A stretch of DNA of 64,000 nucleotides from Chlorogloeopsis fritschii PCC 6912 (GTDB taxonomy: Bacteria > Cyanobacteriota > Cyanobacteriia > Cyanobacteriales > Nostocaceae). Positions within the stretch are counted from its first letter, which is position 1. Each line of letters begins with the position of its first letter. Made by a program: the position numbers and the translations under genes. Below are positions 1-8,856 of this stretch, in pieces. Location: assembly GCF_000317285.1 (NCBI RefSeq), contig NZ_AJLN01000134.1, forward strand, positions 62,001 to 126,000, read 5' to 3'. The notes under the pieces are model-generated. The model saw only the letters and a list, made by a program, of their open reading frames with translations, did not search any database and had not been told where the DNA came from.

Positions 1-1717
1 CAACTAGAGGAGATTGTTCTAGCTTGGTTTCAATTGGTTGTGGTGTGACGTATTTGCCTGTAGAGAGTTTGAATCGGCTTTTCTTGAGTCCAGTAATCTT
101 GAGAAAACCATCGGCTGTAAACTCTCCTAAGTCACCTGTGTGCAACCAACCGTCTGCATCAATCAGTTGTTGGGTGGCTTCAGGGTTGTTGTAGTAGCCT
201 TGAGTGATGTAAGGACTTCTGGTGAGGATTTCTCCATCATCGGCGATCGCTATCTCCACTCCCGCTAAAGGCACACCTACTGTTCCGGCACGATTGAATC
301 TTCCCCGGTTGCTGGTAACAGCAGAGCTTGTCTCGGTTAAACCATAACCTTGCAGAATTGTCACTCCTGCTGCGGTAAACAAGTTCGCTATCTCTGCTTT
401 TAAGGCAGCACCCCCACAAATTAAGTATTTGATCCGACCTCCAAATATCAGTCGCCATTGCCAGAACACCAGCTTATCTGCCAGCTTCATCATCAAGGCA
501 TATCTTCCTCTTGGTGGCTTTCCTATCTCGTACTGTTTGGCAAGGTTCAGCGCCCAATTATAGATGCGCTCTTGAAATGCCATCTCACGCCATCCATATG
601 CAGAGACAGAAATACGTAAAGGTGGGAACTTCCAACGCAGGGAAGATAAACGAAATCTCTGCATTTTTGACTGTTCCCTACGCAGCATCTGAGTCGCAAA
701 AGTGAGGATGCGCGACAGCACGTTATGCTTAACTTCAGTTTGTGTTGACAACTTGGTTCGCCTAGTCCCTTCTTCCAGAATCTTGTTGTAAACTCTCTCC
801 AATAAAAGTGGCACCGTTGCGAATAACGTTGGTTGCACTTCTTTGAAATGTTTGATTACCCGGTTAGGAGTAGTCAGGTAAATGCTATGCCCATAGCTAA
901 TATGACCGTATAAAAAGACGCGGGCAAAAACGTGTGTCAAGGGCAGATACGATAGTGTGACCTCTTTTTCACCAAATTCTAGATCGGGAATACCACTAAA
1001 CATCGAGAGTGCATCGCCAGAAAGGTTTTCATGAGTCAGCATTACTCCCTGCGGCTCTCCCATCACTCCTGGTATATAAATAATAGTGGCTAGGTCATTC
1101 GCTGCTAGCTGGGAACGTAGTTGCTGTCGCTTGCTTTGTGAATTTAAAGCCTGTCCTTTGGCACGAAGTTCCCAGAGGGAAAAAACTGGGATGTGTTGGG
1201 GACATTTAGGGCATATTTGCTCTAGATTTTGATTCTGCTGCCAATCACTAGGAACATCGGCAACTATCACTGCCTTCAGGTGGGGTGTATCTCCCAAGTA
1301 AGGTATGATTTGAGAGAGCAAGTCTAAATTAGCAACAATCAGTACTTTGGCTTGTGAATGCCGCAAGATAAAAATAATGTTTTCGAGCGTTTGGGTAAGG
1401 TCAATCGGCACATCCACTAAACCAGCCAACAGACAACCCATATCAACTATGCAGAAGTTGACATTGCTGTGCATCAATAGGGCGACGGTATTGCCTTTCT
1501 CTCCCACCAGATCCAACAACGAGAGTGCTATTTCTTCAGCAGCGCTTTGAAATTCTTGATTGGATAGGGATTGCCAACCTTTTTCCATCCATTCGTTCAA
1601 GGCTTGAGGATTGAGATAGCGATCGCACGCTTCATCCAGTAACGAAGGCAATGTACGTCCCAATAAAATTTTCCCAGAGTTGGGAGGAGCTTTATAAGTC
1701 CGATCTGTCCATAACAT
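1..1717 (-). CDS. AMP-binding long-chain acyl-CoA synthetase-like protein, 3' end outside window
   Basis: Partial gene: the reading frame is open without a stop from the ATG at 1717 to the left edge (572 codons). It belongs to the long-chain acyl-CoA/acyl-ACP synthetase branch of the adenylate-forming enzymes, which activate fatty acids with ATP. Visible motifs are YGLTETSS near residue 455, HTGDLGEF near 525 and TGLKKSRFKLSTGKYVTP near 543. The A3 phosphate-binding loop near residue 214, normally YTSGTTGxPKG, reads YIPGVMGEPQG, so its hydroxyl residues and the lysine are gone, and the usual arginine of the GRKK motif is Leu. The catalytic lysine would lie outside the window. Family membership is secure; whether it still adenylates is doubtful. 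A membrane-lipid salvage role is inferred from the family only. Confidence 0.85.
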   Translation of the reverse strand, partial: MLWTDRTYKAPPNSGKILLGRTLPSLLDEACDRYLNPQALNEWMEKGWQSLSNQEFQSAAEEIALSLLDLVGEKGNTVALLMHSNVNFCIVDMGCLLAGLVDVPIDLTQTLENIIFILRHSQAKVLIVANLDLLSQIIPYLGDTPHLKAVIVADVPSDWQQNQNLEQICPKCPQHIPVFSLWELRAKGQALNSQSKRQQLRSQLAANDLATIIYIPGVMGEPQGVMLTHENLSGDALSMFSGIPDLEFGEKEVTLSYLPLTHVFARVFLYGHISYGHSIYLTTPNRVIKHFKEVQPTLFATVPLLLERVYNKILEEGTRRTKLSTQTEVKHNVLSRILTFATQMLRREQSKMQRFRLSSLRWKFPPLRISVSAYGWREMAFQERIYNWALNLAKQYEIGKPPRGRYALMMKLADKLVFWQWRLIFGGRIKYLICGGAALKAEIANLFTAAGVTILQGYGLTETSSAVTSNRGRFNRAGTVGVPLAGVEIAIADDGEILTRSPYITQGYYNNPEATQQLIDADGWLHTGDLGEFTADGFLKITGLKKSRFKLSTGKYVTPQPIETKLEQSPLV

Positions 1718-2348
1718 TTTGCCTTAGAAGAGCTTGAAACTCTTTCCCTTACTAACAGTGTTTTTGAAATTATCAGACCTGATTTGACTGACAATTTTGA
1801 TTTGAGTTGTTAGTTATTTAATGAAAATTATAACTAAACGCCCAAAATCGTCTGTCATTCCAGAAGAATTTATTTACTAAAGTAAATTCATACATTTCAA
1901 GGTAGAAGTTTACTTTCATGATAGGAATTCAAAGGCTTTCAATCTCAGTTGGATAAAAGTTTATCCAATGATGTTTTGTCAAATTTACATACAAGCATTA
2001 GGTATTTAATCTGGATGCTGACTTTCGATACCTAAGTTCTGATTCCTGACCAGTCTCTCCTTTATATATGGTATCTGTCCATGACAGAGCTAGATTTTTT
2101 TAAGACTTTGGTTCCTTCACACCTAAATGCCTTAAAACTATGTACAAAGTACATAATATTAATTTAGATCATAGTGGGGATCAAAATCCACCTTTGTATC
2201 TTTTTTGCAAAAATAGAGTTATATAAATTAGGGCGATACAAATAAAGCTAACTAGTTAGGGTCATCATTTGTCATTTGTCCTTGGTTATTCGTAGGATTT
2301 TGAGACATATTTACCTTTCGTAACTTAGTTCTGTTTATTTCCACCGAC
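1718..2348. other. Non-coding region between acyl-CoA synthetase-like and hydrolase genes
   Basis: AT-rich spacer of about 630 bases with no credible reading frame on either strand. It is the 5' region of the leftmost gene and lies downstream of the hydrolase gene. It holds one copy of a 26-base repeat (2235-2260) that recurs beyond the other end of the hydrolase gene, followed by TCATTTG heptads. No promoter is clear enough to call. Confidence 0.6.
2235..2260 (+). repeat. 26-base direct repeat, copy 1
   Basis: The core ACAAATAAAGCTAA and flanks match 3756-3781 at most positions in the same orientation. Both copies are followed by heptad-type TCATT tracts and then by an ACATATTT tract. The two copies bracket the hydrolase gene. 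Confidence 0.6.
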
Positions 2349-3254
2349 TTACTTATTCATAGTTTCTGGTTGCAAAGAGGCAATTTTTATTTGACAAGCT
2401 ACTGGTTGATGGTTTGTTCCCAAATTCAAATGTCGTTCGAGCCAATTTCCTAAATCCATCAGCACATCTTGATAATTGATATCTAGATGAAGATCGTGAT
2501 AGTCACCCGGATAAACATGACATTCTTTGTCTGGGAAGTTTACTTGTTCAAACAAAGCTAAACTACCCTCGGTCGGTGTAATTAAGTCTTCACAGCCATG
2601 CAGAATTAATAAGGGAACCTTTAAATCAGATGCATGGCTTTCTACCCAATTCTTGGCTGCGAAAAATTCCGTAGCCAGTCGGGCACTGCCATACTCATGC
2701 CGTAATGGATCTTGAGCATAGGCAGTTAGCACCTTGGGATCTCGCGAACTCGCACCACGCTTAATACCAACCTTGAGGCTAAAGCGCGGCCAGATTTGTG
2801 AGAGCATCAGCCCTAGAGCAACTTTAAAAGCTGGAACCCTGACTTTACCTAATGCCGGTGCCGTTAATATCAATCCTTGCAAACTTTCCGGAAAATGCAA
2901 GGCGTAGTCTAAGGCAATAACTGCTCCCAGACTATGTCCCCACACAAAGCAAGCACAATTAATTGCTCGTTCTTGTATTCGCGTTAAAAAGGTATGCAAG
3001 TCTTCTCGAAACTCTGTCCAGGCATTGATGTGTCCCCGCTGTCCAGGGGAACGTCCATGCCCCCGCAGGTCAAAGGCATATATAGCATAGCCTTTTGGGA
3101 TTAAGTATTGCACGGCAGTATCGAATAACCCACTATGCGCTCCTAACCCATGTACTATTGCTATAATTGCCCGTACCTGCCCTTCTGGCAGCCAGCCTTG
3201 ATAGTAAAGGTATAGACCTCCTGCTCCTTCAAAAGTTCCTTCAACGTGTGTCAT
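2349..3254 (-). CDS. Alpha/beta hydrolase, monoacylglycerol lipase / lysophospholipase-like
   Basis: A 301-residue serine hydrolase with the order of the monoglyceride lipase (Hydrolase_4) family: HGLGAHSG oxyanion-side loop at residues 35-42, DLRGHGRS at 62-69, nucleophile elbow GHSLG with Ser108, acid LILHGCEDLITP with Asp223, and the C-terminal histidine in GDYHDLH (His253). It probably cleaves monoacylglycerols or lysophospholipids in the cytoplasm; no signal peptide is seen. The ATG at 3254 gives the normal family N-terminus. The last 25 residues (after NLGTNHQ) are a tail of no recognisable fold. It is transcribed alone, in the same direction as the acyl-CoA-synthetase-like gene, which would suit lipid turnover, but that link is inference. 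Confidence 0.85.
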   Translation of the reverse strand: MTHVEGTFEGAGGLYLYYQGWLPEGQVRAIIAIVHGLGAHSGLFDTAVQYLIPKGYAIYAFDLRGHGRSPGQRGHINAWTEFREDLHTFLTRIQERAINCACFVWGHSLGAVIALDYALHFPESLQGLILTAPALGKVRVPAFKVALGLMLSQIWPRFSLKVGIKRGASSRDPKVLTAYAQDPLRHEYGSARLATEFFAAKNWVESHASDLKVPLLILHGCEDLITPTEGSLALFEQVNFPDKECHVYPGDYHDLHLDINYQDVLMDLGNWLERHLNLGTNHQPVACQIKIASLQPETMNK

Positions 3255-4014
3255 TATTAATTCTCCCCAAGTGCATTTTTATTGCTTAGGTCTCAGCACC
3301 CAATTGGAGATTTACAACTGAATATATCTAATTGAAAAATCTATTTTCTGACACCAAGTATAGCTAGTTGAGCACAGTGAATTACGCTTTTACGCGCTTT
3401 TTCTGGGCTTTTAGAGTATTTACTTTTAATGTGTTTTAATGATTAAGTAAATAAACATCCTTAGTATCAGGAAATAGTGTTCTGAGACCATGAATAGCCA
3501 ATCGGTAGAGCTATGAGGTTTCAGGGGCTTATGCTCAAAAGTCTTTATGCATCCAGATTATCTGGTATACATTATATAACTTATTTAGTTTTTTGATAGC
3601 ATCAGCAGTAAGTAATATTTTAAAGTTATAGTAATAATTTTGTTTTTTAGTCATCTTTGTCCAGCTTAACCTACACTTAAAGCCAGAATTCTAAAATATG
3701 TGAGTGCAACTAAATATAACTACCGGAATACAACTACTGGCAGTTTTAGTGGATCGGTACAAATAAAGCTAAATAGTTAAGATTGTCATTGCTCATTGGT
3801 CATTGGTTAGTAGTTAGTAGGGGAACCTCCGCACGCAAGTGTCCTCCCCTTGTCCCTGATCCCCAATCCCCTATCTAATCAGACTTAAGACATATTTTTT
3901 GAGTCGTTCGGAGTAAATACTACTTCTGGAGCTTGTGGATCTGCTACATTTTTTGCAAGCCGATTCAGAGATTTCAAAGCTAGCGCATTTTTTTAATGCT
4001 AGAGGTACAAAATC
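3255..4014. other. Non-coding region upstream of the molybdoenzyme operon
   Basis: About 760 bases between divergent genes, AT-rich and without a plausible gene. It must contain the promoters of both the hydrolase and the aldehyde oxidoreductase operon, but I could not choose a -35/-10 pair with confidence. Positions 3756-3781 hold a dispersed repeat and about 3785-3880 hold TCATTGG and CCCCAAT heptads. Confidence 0.6.
3756..3781 (+). repeat. 26-base direct repeat, copy 2
   Basis: Second copy of the repeat at 2235-2260, same orientation, with only a few mismatches over 26 positions. The pair flanks the monoacylglycerol-lipase-like gene at a distance of about 1.5 kb. Confidence 0.6.
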
Positions 4015-4731
4015 ATGCAACACCCTCAAGAAGGGGCGAGCAAAACGTCTCGACGTAATTTTTTAGGCAAGGCATTAACTACAGCCGGAACAGCCATCGC
4101 CGCTCCTTCATTGCTGAATCAAGCAACTGTAGCAAAGGACACTGCTCAAGATTCTAAAGGTGAGATGAATATAACACTTAAAGTTAATGGAGAACAGAAA
4201 AACCTGACGATTGAGCCGCGCGTCACACTTCTGGATGCTCTGCGCGATCGCCTAGCACTGGTAGGTAGCAAAAAGGGCTGCGATCACGGTCAGTGTGGGG
4301 CTTGTACGGTTCTGATCGATGGGCAGCGAGTTTATTCTTGCTTGACGTTGGCAGTCATGCAAGAGGGCAAGGAGATTGTCACTATTGAAGGATTAGCAAA
4401 GGGCGATACTCTTCATCCAGTGCAGGCGGCGTTTATTGAGAACGATGCTTTTCAGTGCGGTTATTGCACGCCAGGACAAATTTGTGCCTCTGTTGCTCTC
4501 GTCGATGAAATCAAACGGGGCTGTGCTAGTGCCGTGACGCTAGATCTAAGTCGCCCTCCTCAGTTAGCTGAAGTTTCTGAGGCTGAAATCAAGGAGCGAC
4601 TGAGTGGTAATCTCTGCCGATGCAGTGCTTATAACGGCATTATAGCAGCAGTACAACAGGTAGCCGGACAAAATCCACCATCTCCGGTTGCAGAGGTGAT
4701 GCTCAGTGAATCTACGGAGATGCCCGCATGA
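4015..4731 (+). CDS. paoA: Aldehyde/xanthine oxidoreductase 2Fe-2S subunit with Tat signal (PaoA/YagT-like)
   Basis: Iron-sulfur subunit (238 aa) of a three-subunit molybdenum hydroxylase. The N-terminus has a twin-arginine signal, SRRNFLGK at residues 12-19 followed by a hydrophobic alanine-rich stretch, so the folded enzyme should be exported. The plant-type 2Fe-2S cluster has Cys89, Cys94, Cys97 and Cys109 (CDHGQCGAC...C); the second cluster has CGYC (148, 151) and CRC (201, 203). Size and layout match E. coli PaoA (YagT). Its stop overlaps the next start (ATGA), giving translational coupling to the FAD subunit. Substrate cannot be read from sequence; the periplasmic aldehyde oxidoreductase PaoABC is the nearest precedent, so the symbol is by family resemblance. 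Confidence 0.88.
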   Translation: MQHPQEGASKTSRRNFLGKALTTAGTAIAAPSLLNQATVAKDTAQDSKGEMNITLKVNGEQKNLTIEPRVTLLDALRDRLALVGSKKGCDHGQCGACTVLIDGQRVYSCLTLAVMQEGKEIVTIEGLAKGDTLHPVQAAFIENDAFQCGYCTPGQICASVALVDEIKRGCASAVTLDLSRPPQLAEVSEAEIKERLSGNLCRCSAYNGIIAAVQQVAGQNPPSPVAEVMLSESTEMPA

Positions 4732-5723
4732 ACAACTTCACATATACTCGCGCCACCTCAGTGAAAGATGCGGCTCAACGGGCAAGTACCGATCAAAATG
4801 CGATGTTTATTGCAGGCGGTACGAATTTGGTTGATCGCCTGAAGGTATTCTTAGATGAGCCATCACAACTGATTGACATCTCTCGACTACAAATGCAGCG
4901 CATCGAACGCACGGCAAATGGTGGTTTGCGCCTGGGAGCTTTGGTGACAAACACAGCAGTAGCCGACTATCCCGATATTCGTCGCGACTACCCGATGCTG
5001 TCTCGTGCGATTTTATCTGGGGCATCGCAGCAAATTCGCAACATGGCGACTGTCGGTGGCAATCTTCTGCAACGCACCCGCTGTCCTTACTACTACGATA
5101 CCGCTTTTCCTTGTAACAAACGTCAGCCCGGCAGTGGTTGCCCGGCACTAACGGGCATCAACCGGATGCACGCCATCCTGGGAGCCAGCGAGCAGTGTTT
5201 GGCGGTTCACCCATCGGATATGTGTATTGCCCTTGCGGCTTTGGATGCTGTGGTGGAGGTAGAAGGAACCAAGGGCAAGCGGCAGATACCATTCACAGAC
5301 TTTCATCGCTTACCAGGAAACACGCCGCAGCGAGACACAAACCTGGAGCCGGGTGAGTTAATTACTGCCGTAGTTTTGCCACCGATACCGTTTGCTAAAT
5401 CAGGAGTTTATTTAAAGTTACGCGATCGCGCTTCCTATGCCTTTGCTTTGATATCTGTAGCAGCGGCTGTTGACTTGGAAGGAGAGCGGATCAAAGATGT
5501 GCGCTTGGCAATCGGCGGTGTAGCTCACAAACCCTGGCGAGCGACAGAGGCAGAAAAGTTTTTGATTGGCAAGCCAGTCAACACAGAAACATTTCAACAA
5601 GCGGCAGAAATAGCGCTACGGGGAGCCAAGCCCCTAACACACAACGGTTTCAAAGTTGAAATGACAAAACGGGCTATTCGCCGCGCACTTACAGTTTCAG
5701 CTAAGGGAGGAGGGGTAGCATGA
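4728..5723 (+). CDS. paoB: Aldehyde/xanthine oxidoreductase FAD-binding subunit (PaoB/YagS-like)
   Basis: A 331-residue FAD subunit of the CO dehydrogenase/xanthine dehydrogenase medium-chain family. AGGTNLVD at residues 29-36 and ATVGGNLLQRTRC at 107-119 are the two FAD-binding loops. As in E. coli PaoB, and unlike most xanthine dehydrogenases, an insertion carries extra cysteines (119, 129, 138 and 157) that would hold a 4Fe-4S cluster. It passes electrons from the 2Fe-2S clusters to an outside acceptor. It overlaps paoA by 4 bases and the Mo subunit gene by 4 bases. It has no export signal of its own and would be carried out by the Tat signal of its partner. Confidence 0.88.
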   Translation: MNNFTYTRATSVKDAAQRASTDQNAMFIAGGTNLVDRLKVFLDEPSQLIDISRLQMQRIERTANGGLRLGALVTNTAVADYPDIRRDYPMLSRAILSGASQQIRNMATVGGNLLQRTRCPYYYDTAFPCNKRQPGSGCPALTGINRMHAILGASEQCLAVHPSDMCIALAALDAVVEVEGTKGKRQIPFTDFHRLPGNTPQRDTNLEPGELITAVVLPPIPFAKSGVYLKLRDRASYAFALISVAAAVDLEGERIKDVRLAIGGVAHKPWRATEAEKFLIGKPVNTETFQQAAEIALRGAKPLTHNGFKVEMTKRAIRRALTVSAKGGGVA

Positions 5724-7849
5724 ACAAGGTAATTGGCACTGGCGTCAACCGCAAGGATGGGCGAGCAAAGGTTATGGGTACTGCAACCTACGCCGCCGAA
5801 CATCAAATTCCAGATTTGGTTCACGGTTATCTTGTTACCGCTACCATCGCCAACGGACAAATTAAAAGTATCGATACCCGCACGGCAGAAAAAGCACCGG
5901 GAGTAATCGCTGTTTTTACGCACAAAAATGCGCCCAAGATTTTTAAGCCCAGCAACGACTTCATGAATTCAAAAATCTACGAAGCTCGACTGCCGTTGGC
6001 GGATGATAAAGTTCACTACGCAGGGCAAATTATTGGCTTGGTGGTGGCAGATACCTTTGAACGAGCGCGGGATGCGGCACATTTAGTAAAGGTGGAATAC
6101 ACTACCCAAAAACCACTTGTGGATGGTAAAGAGGCTTCTTTTAAGGAGGCTGCGGGTATGTTTGGGGAGGAAATGAAATTTGAGAAGGGCAGTTTTGCAA
6201 CTGGGAATGCTGCTGCAGAGATAGCAAGTGCAGCAGCCAAGGTTGAAGCCACTTACAAGACTTCCACCGAACTGCACGCGCCAATGGAACCTCATGCCAC
6301 CATTTCCCACTGGCAAGATGCTAACTCACTCACTGTTTACGAGCCGTCTCAGTGGGTGTTAGGAACTCAGCGCACCTATGCAGAACTGTTTGGACTTCCG
6401 ACGGAACGAGTGCGGATTGTTACACCGTTTCTTGGTGGAGCCTTCGGTTCCAAAGCCTTTCCTTGGCCGCACGGCATTCTTTGTGCAGCAGCCGCCCGCA
6501 AACTCCAGCGCCCTCTTAAAGTCGTTGTCAGCCGACGGCAAATGACAGCAAATACAGGGCATCGTTCTGAAACTGAGCAAACTCTCCGTTTGGCAGCAAC
6601 CGCAGATGGCAACCTCCAAGCGATCGCTCACGAAGTTAAATCTTACACTTCACCTGTAGATGTGTTCACAGAACCTTGTACAAGCATCACACCAGTTATG
6701 TATGCTGTGCCAAATCTGCGACTCAATCAGGAATTGGCAGTGATGAACGTTGGCACGCCCACCTTCATGCGCGCACCAGGAGAAAATCCTGGAATGTGGG
6801 CGCTGGAATCGGCAATGGATGAACTGGCGTGGGCGCTAAAGATAGATCCAGTGGAACTGCGTTTGAAAAACGAAGCCAAACAACACCAGCGTCAAGGGTT
6901 GCCATTTTCAGCCAAGCATTTTGCTGAGTGTTTGCGGGTGGGTGCCAAGGAATTTGGCTGGAAAGACAGAGCCAAACAGCCGCGATCGCTGACACGTGAT
7001 GGCAAACTCATTGGTTGGGGGATGGCGGCGGCAACTTTTCCTGGCTTGCGTGGTAAAGCATCCGTTAAAGTGCGGTTGTTACCAAACGGTACCGCCCACA
7101 TCCTCACTTCCGGGAACGACATGGGTACTGGTGCATACACTGTTGTAGCTGCCACTGCCGCAGAAGCATTAGGGCTACCCATTGAACAAATACGGGTAGA
7201 AATGGGCGATTCTTTGCTACCGGATGGTGGCATGGCGGGTGGTTCAATGATGACAGCATCCCTTGCCCCGGCAGTGATGTCAGCCTGCCAGGAAGTTCTG
7301 AAAACTGCGAAAACTAAGACTGCACAGGAGGCATTTGCAAATCTGCGTCAGTCTGGGCGGGCAGCAATTGAAGCCACAGCATCCACCGCTCCCGGTGCTG
7401 AAGCGAAGAAATGGGCGTTTCAATCTTGGGGCGCACATTTTTGTGAAGTCAGCGTCGATGAAGAAATCGGGCGTTTGCGGGTGACGCGTTGGGTATCGGT
7501 GATGGATATCGGGCGAGTTATCAATTCTAAAACAGCAGCTTCTCAGGTGCGGGGTGGGGTAATTATGGGTATTGGGCAAGCCTTAATGGAAGAATGCCAC
7601 TTCGATCCTAATATTGGCTATCCTGTAGTTTATGACCTTGCTACCTATCACTTTCCCGCCCATGCCGACATTCCTCGCATTGAGGTAGCCTTTGTGGGTG
7701 AACCCGATCTCAACTTCAACCCAGTTGGTGCGCGTGGTGTAGGTGAGATTGGAATTACAGGTGTTTCAGCAGCGATCGCCAACGCAGTTTACCATGCCAC
7801 AGGTAAACGCATCCGCGATTTACCGATTACACCAGAGAAGTTGTTGTAA
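5720..7849 (+). CDS. paoC: Aldehyde/xanthine oxidoreductase molybdenum subunit (PaoC/YagR-like)
   Basis: Catalytic subunit (709 aa) of the molybdenum hydroxylase. N-terminal aldehyde-oxidase a/b hammerhead domain (about residues 10-120), then the large molybdopterin-binding region with FLGGAFGSK near 240 and TFMRAPGENPG near 350. The active-site glutamate is Glu676 in GARGVGEIGITG close to the C-terminus. Length is close to E. coli PaoC (732), and the enzyme probably uses molybdopterin cytosine dinucleotide. It oxidises aldehydes or N-heterocycles to acids with water as oxygen donor. The start overlaps paoB (ATGA). The maturation factor for this enzyme class lies about 1.4 kb downstream. Confidence 0.9.
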   Translation: MNKVIGTGVNRKDGRAKVMGTATYAAEHQIPDLVHGYLVTATIANGQIKSIDTRTAEKAPGVIAVFTHKNAPKIFKPSNDFMNSKIYEARLPLADDKVHYAGQIIGLVVADTFERARDAAHLVKVEYTTQKPLVDGKEASFKEAAGMFGEEMKFEKGSFATGNAAAEIASAAAKVEATYKTSTELHAPMEPHATISHWQDANSLTVYEPSQWVLGTQRTYAELFGLPTERVRIVTPFLGGAFGSKAFPWPHGILCAAAARKLQRPLKVVVSRRQMTANTGHRSETEQTLRLAATADGNLQAIAHEVKSYTSPVDVFTEPCTSITPVMYAVPNLRLNQELAVMNVGTPTFMRAPGENPGMWALESAMDELAWALKIDPVELRLKNEAKQHQRQGLPFSAKHFAECLRVGAKEFGWKDRAKQPRSLTRDGKLIGWGMAAATFPGLRGKASVKVRLLPNGTAHILTSGNDMGTGAYTVVAATAAEALGLPIEQIRVEMGDSLLPDGGMAGGSMMTASLAPAVMSACQEVLKTAKTKTAQEAFANLRQSGRAAIEATASTAPGAEAKKWAFQSWGAHFCEVSVDEEIGRLRVTRWVSVMDIGRVINSKTAASQVRGGVIMGIGQALMEECHFDPNIGYPVVYDLATYHFPAHADIPRIEVAFVGEPDLNFNPVGARGVGEIGITGVSAAIANAVYHATGKRIRDLPITPEKLL

Positions 7850-7946
7850 CAACAAAGCGATCGCTTCCACTTTCCGATATTGCACAAGTGTAGGCGATCG
7901 CTTGACACTATTGTTGGACTCGATACCAGAATATTGCCTTGCCCCG

Positions 7947-8840
7947 ATGACAAAGCCCGTAGATGTCAGCACGAAAAGATTAATTAGTCTCGCACCCGAC
8001 ACCTGGGTTAGATGGGTAACACAGATCCCCGATGTTGTAGCTAGTGAAATTCTCAACTCAGAATTTCAATGGATATCCAGAGAAAGTGATGTTTTAATCC
8101 GTGCTAACAGTTCTCAATATGGAGAATTTCTGGTTCTTAACGAATTACAATTACGCTATCAATCCCAAATGCCCCGTCGGATGCGTGCATACGCCGCTTT
8201 GGCAGAAGAGAAATATAATTTACCAACATACCCTGTACTCATTAATATTCTTCCATCAAGTAACGCAGAAATACCGACAAGTTTCGTCTCAACTATTGCA
8301 GGTTTGCGTGCCATTCAAGATTATCGCGTGATAAACCTGTGGGAAGTAGATGTGAATATTGCCTTTGAACAACCGTTAGCATCGTTACTACCATTTGTAC
8401 CCATCCTCAAAGGTGGAGAGAACGAGTTTATCATTCGAGAAGCATTGCAAGTTCTTCGTGCTGATGAGCAATTAAATCAACTGGAAACTGTTTTGGCGTT
8501 TTTTGCTACGTTTGTACTAGATAGTGAATTAGTCCAACAAATCATGAGGTGGGATATGGCCATATTGCGAGAGTCACCCTGGTATCAGGAAATTTTACGT
8601 GAGGGAGAAGCACGCGGAGAAGCACGCGGAGAAGCACGCGGAGAAGCACGCGGAGAAGCGCGCGGGCGGAGAGAGGAATTACTTTCAGGTATTGAATTGG
8701 CGCTAGAAATTAAGTTTGGCAATACAGGTTTAGAATTAATGCCAATCATTTCTCAGGTCACAGATTTACAAAAATTAAAAGCAATTCAACAAGCTATTAA
8801 AACTGCAAAAACTGCTGAGGAATTGCGGCAACTGCTGTAG
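7947..8840 (+). CDS. Rpn/PD-(D/E)XK-like putative nuclease with EARG repeats
   Basis: A 297-residue protein of a family common in filamentous cyanobacteria and usually grouped with the Rpn-type PD-(D/E)XK putative nucleases. The segment YGEFLVLNELQLRYQSQM (about residues 57-74) has the E-x-Q pattern of that fold. A charged linker near residue 220 carries five EARG units encoded by a 12-base tandem repeat, and the C-terminus (ELALEIKFGNTGLELMPIIS...ELRQLL) is the usual helical tail. The frame stays open upstream into paoC, but the ATG at 7947 gives the family N-terminus MTKPVDVSTKRLI. Its role is unproved; these genes are multicopy and behave like selfish or recombination-linked elements. It sits between the molybdoenzyme and its maturation factor. 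Confidence 0.7.
   Translation: MTKPVDVSTKRLISLAPDTWVRWVTQIPDVVASEILNSEFQWISRESDVLIRANSSQYGEFLVLNELQLRYQSQMPRRMRAYAALAEEKYNLPTYPVLINILPSSNAEIPTSFVSTIAGLRAIQDYRVINLWEVDVNIAFEQPLASLLPFVPILKGGENEFIIREALQVLRADEQLNQLETVLAFFATFVLDSELVQQIMRWDMAILRESPWYQEILREGEARGEARGEARGEARGEARGRREELLSGIELALEIKFGNTGLELMPIISQVTDLQKLKAIQQAIKTAKTAEELRQLL
8604..8666 (+). repeat. Five 12-base in-frame tandem repeats
   Basis: The unit GAAGCACGCGGA is repeated five times (the last copy changed by two bases) inside the Rpn-like gene and encodes Glu-Ala-Arg-Gly. Because the unit is a multiple of three, copy-number change would lengthen or shorten the charged linker without breaking the frame. Confidence 0.9.
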
Positions 8841-8856
8841 TACGAATTCTAAAAAA

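Noticed and set aside
237-1794. Short minus-strand frames (73 and 65 codons) that suggest the leftmost gene is broken
   Set aside because: Translating the third frame shows one uninterrupted frame from 1717 to the edge; the gene simply has no stop inside the window.
7743-7946. Upstream 68 codons of the Rpn-like frame
   Set aside because: Half of them overlap the paoC 3' end; the family begins at ATG 7947.
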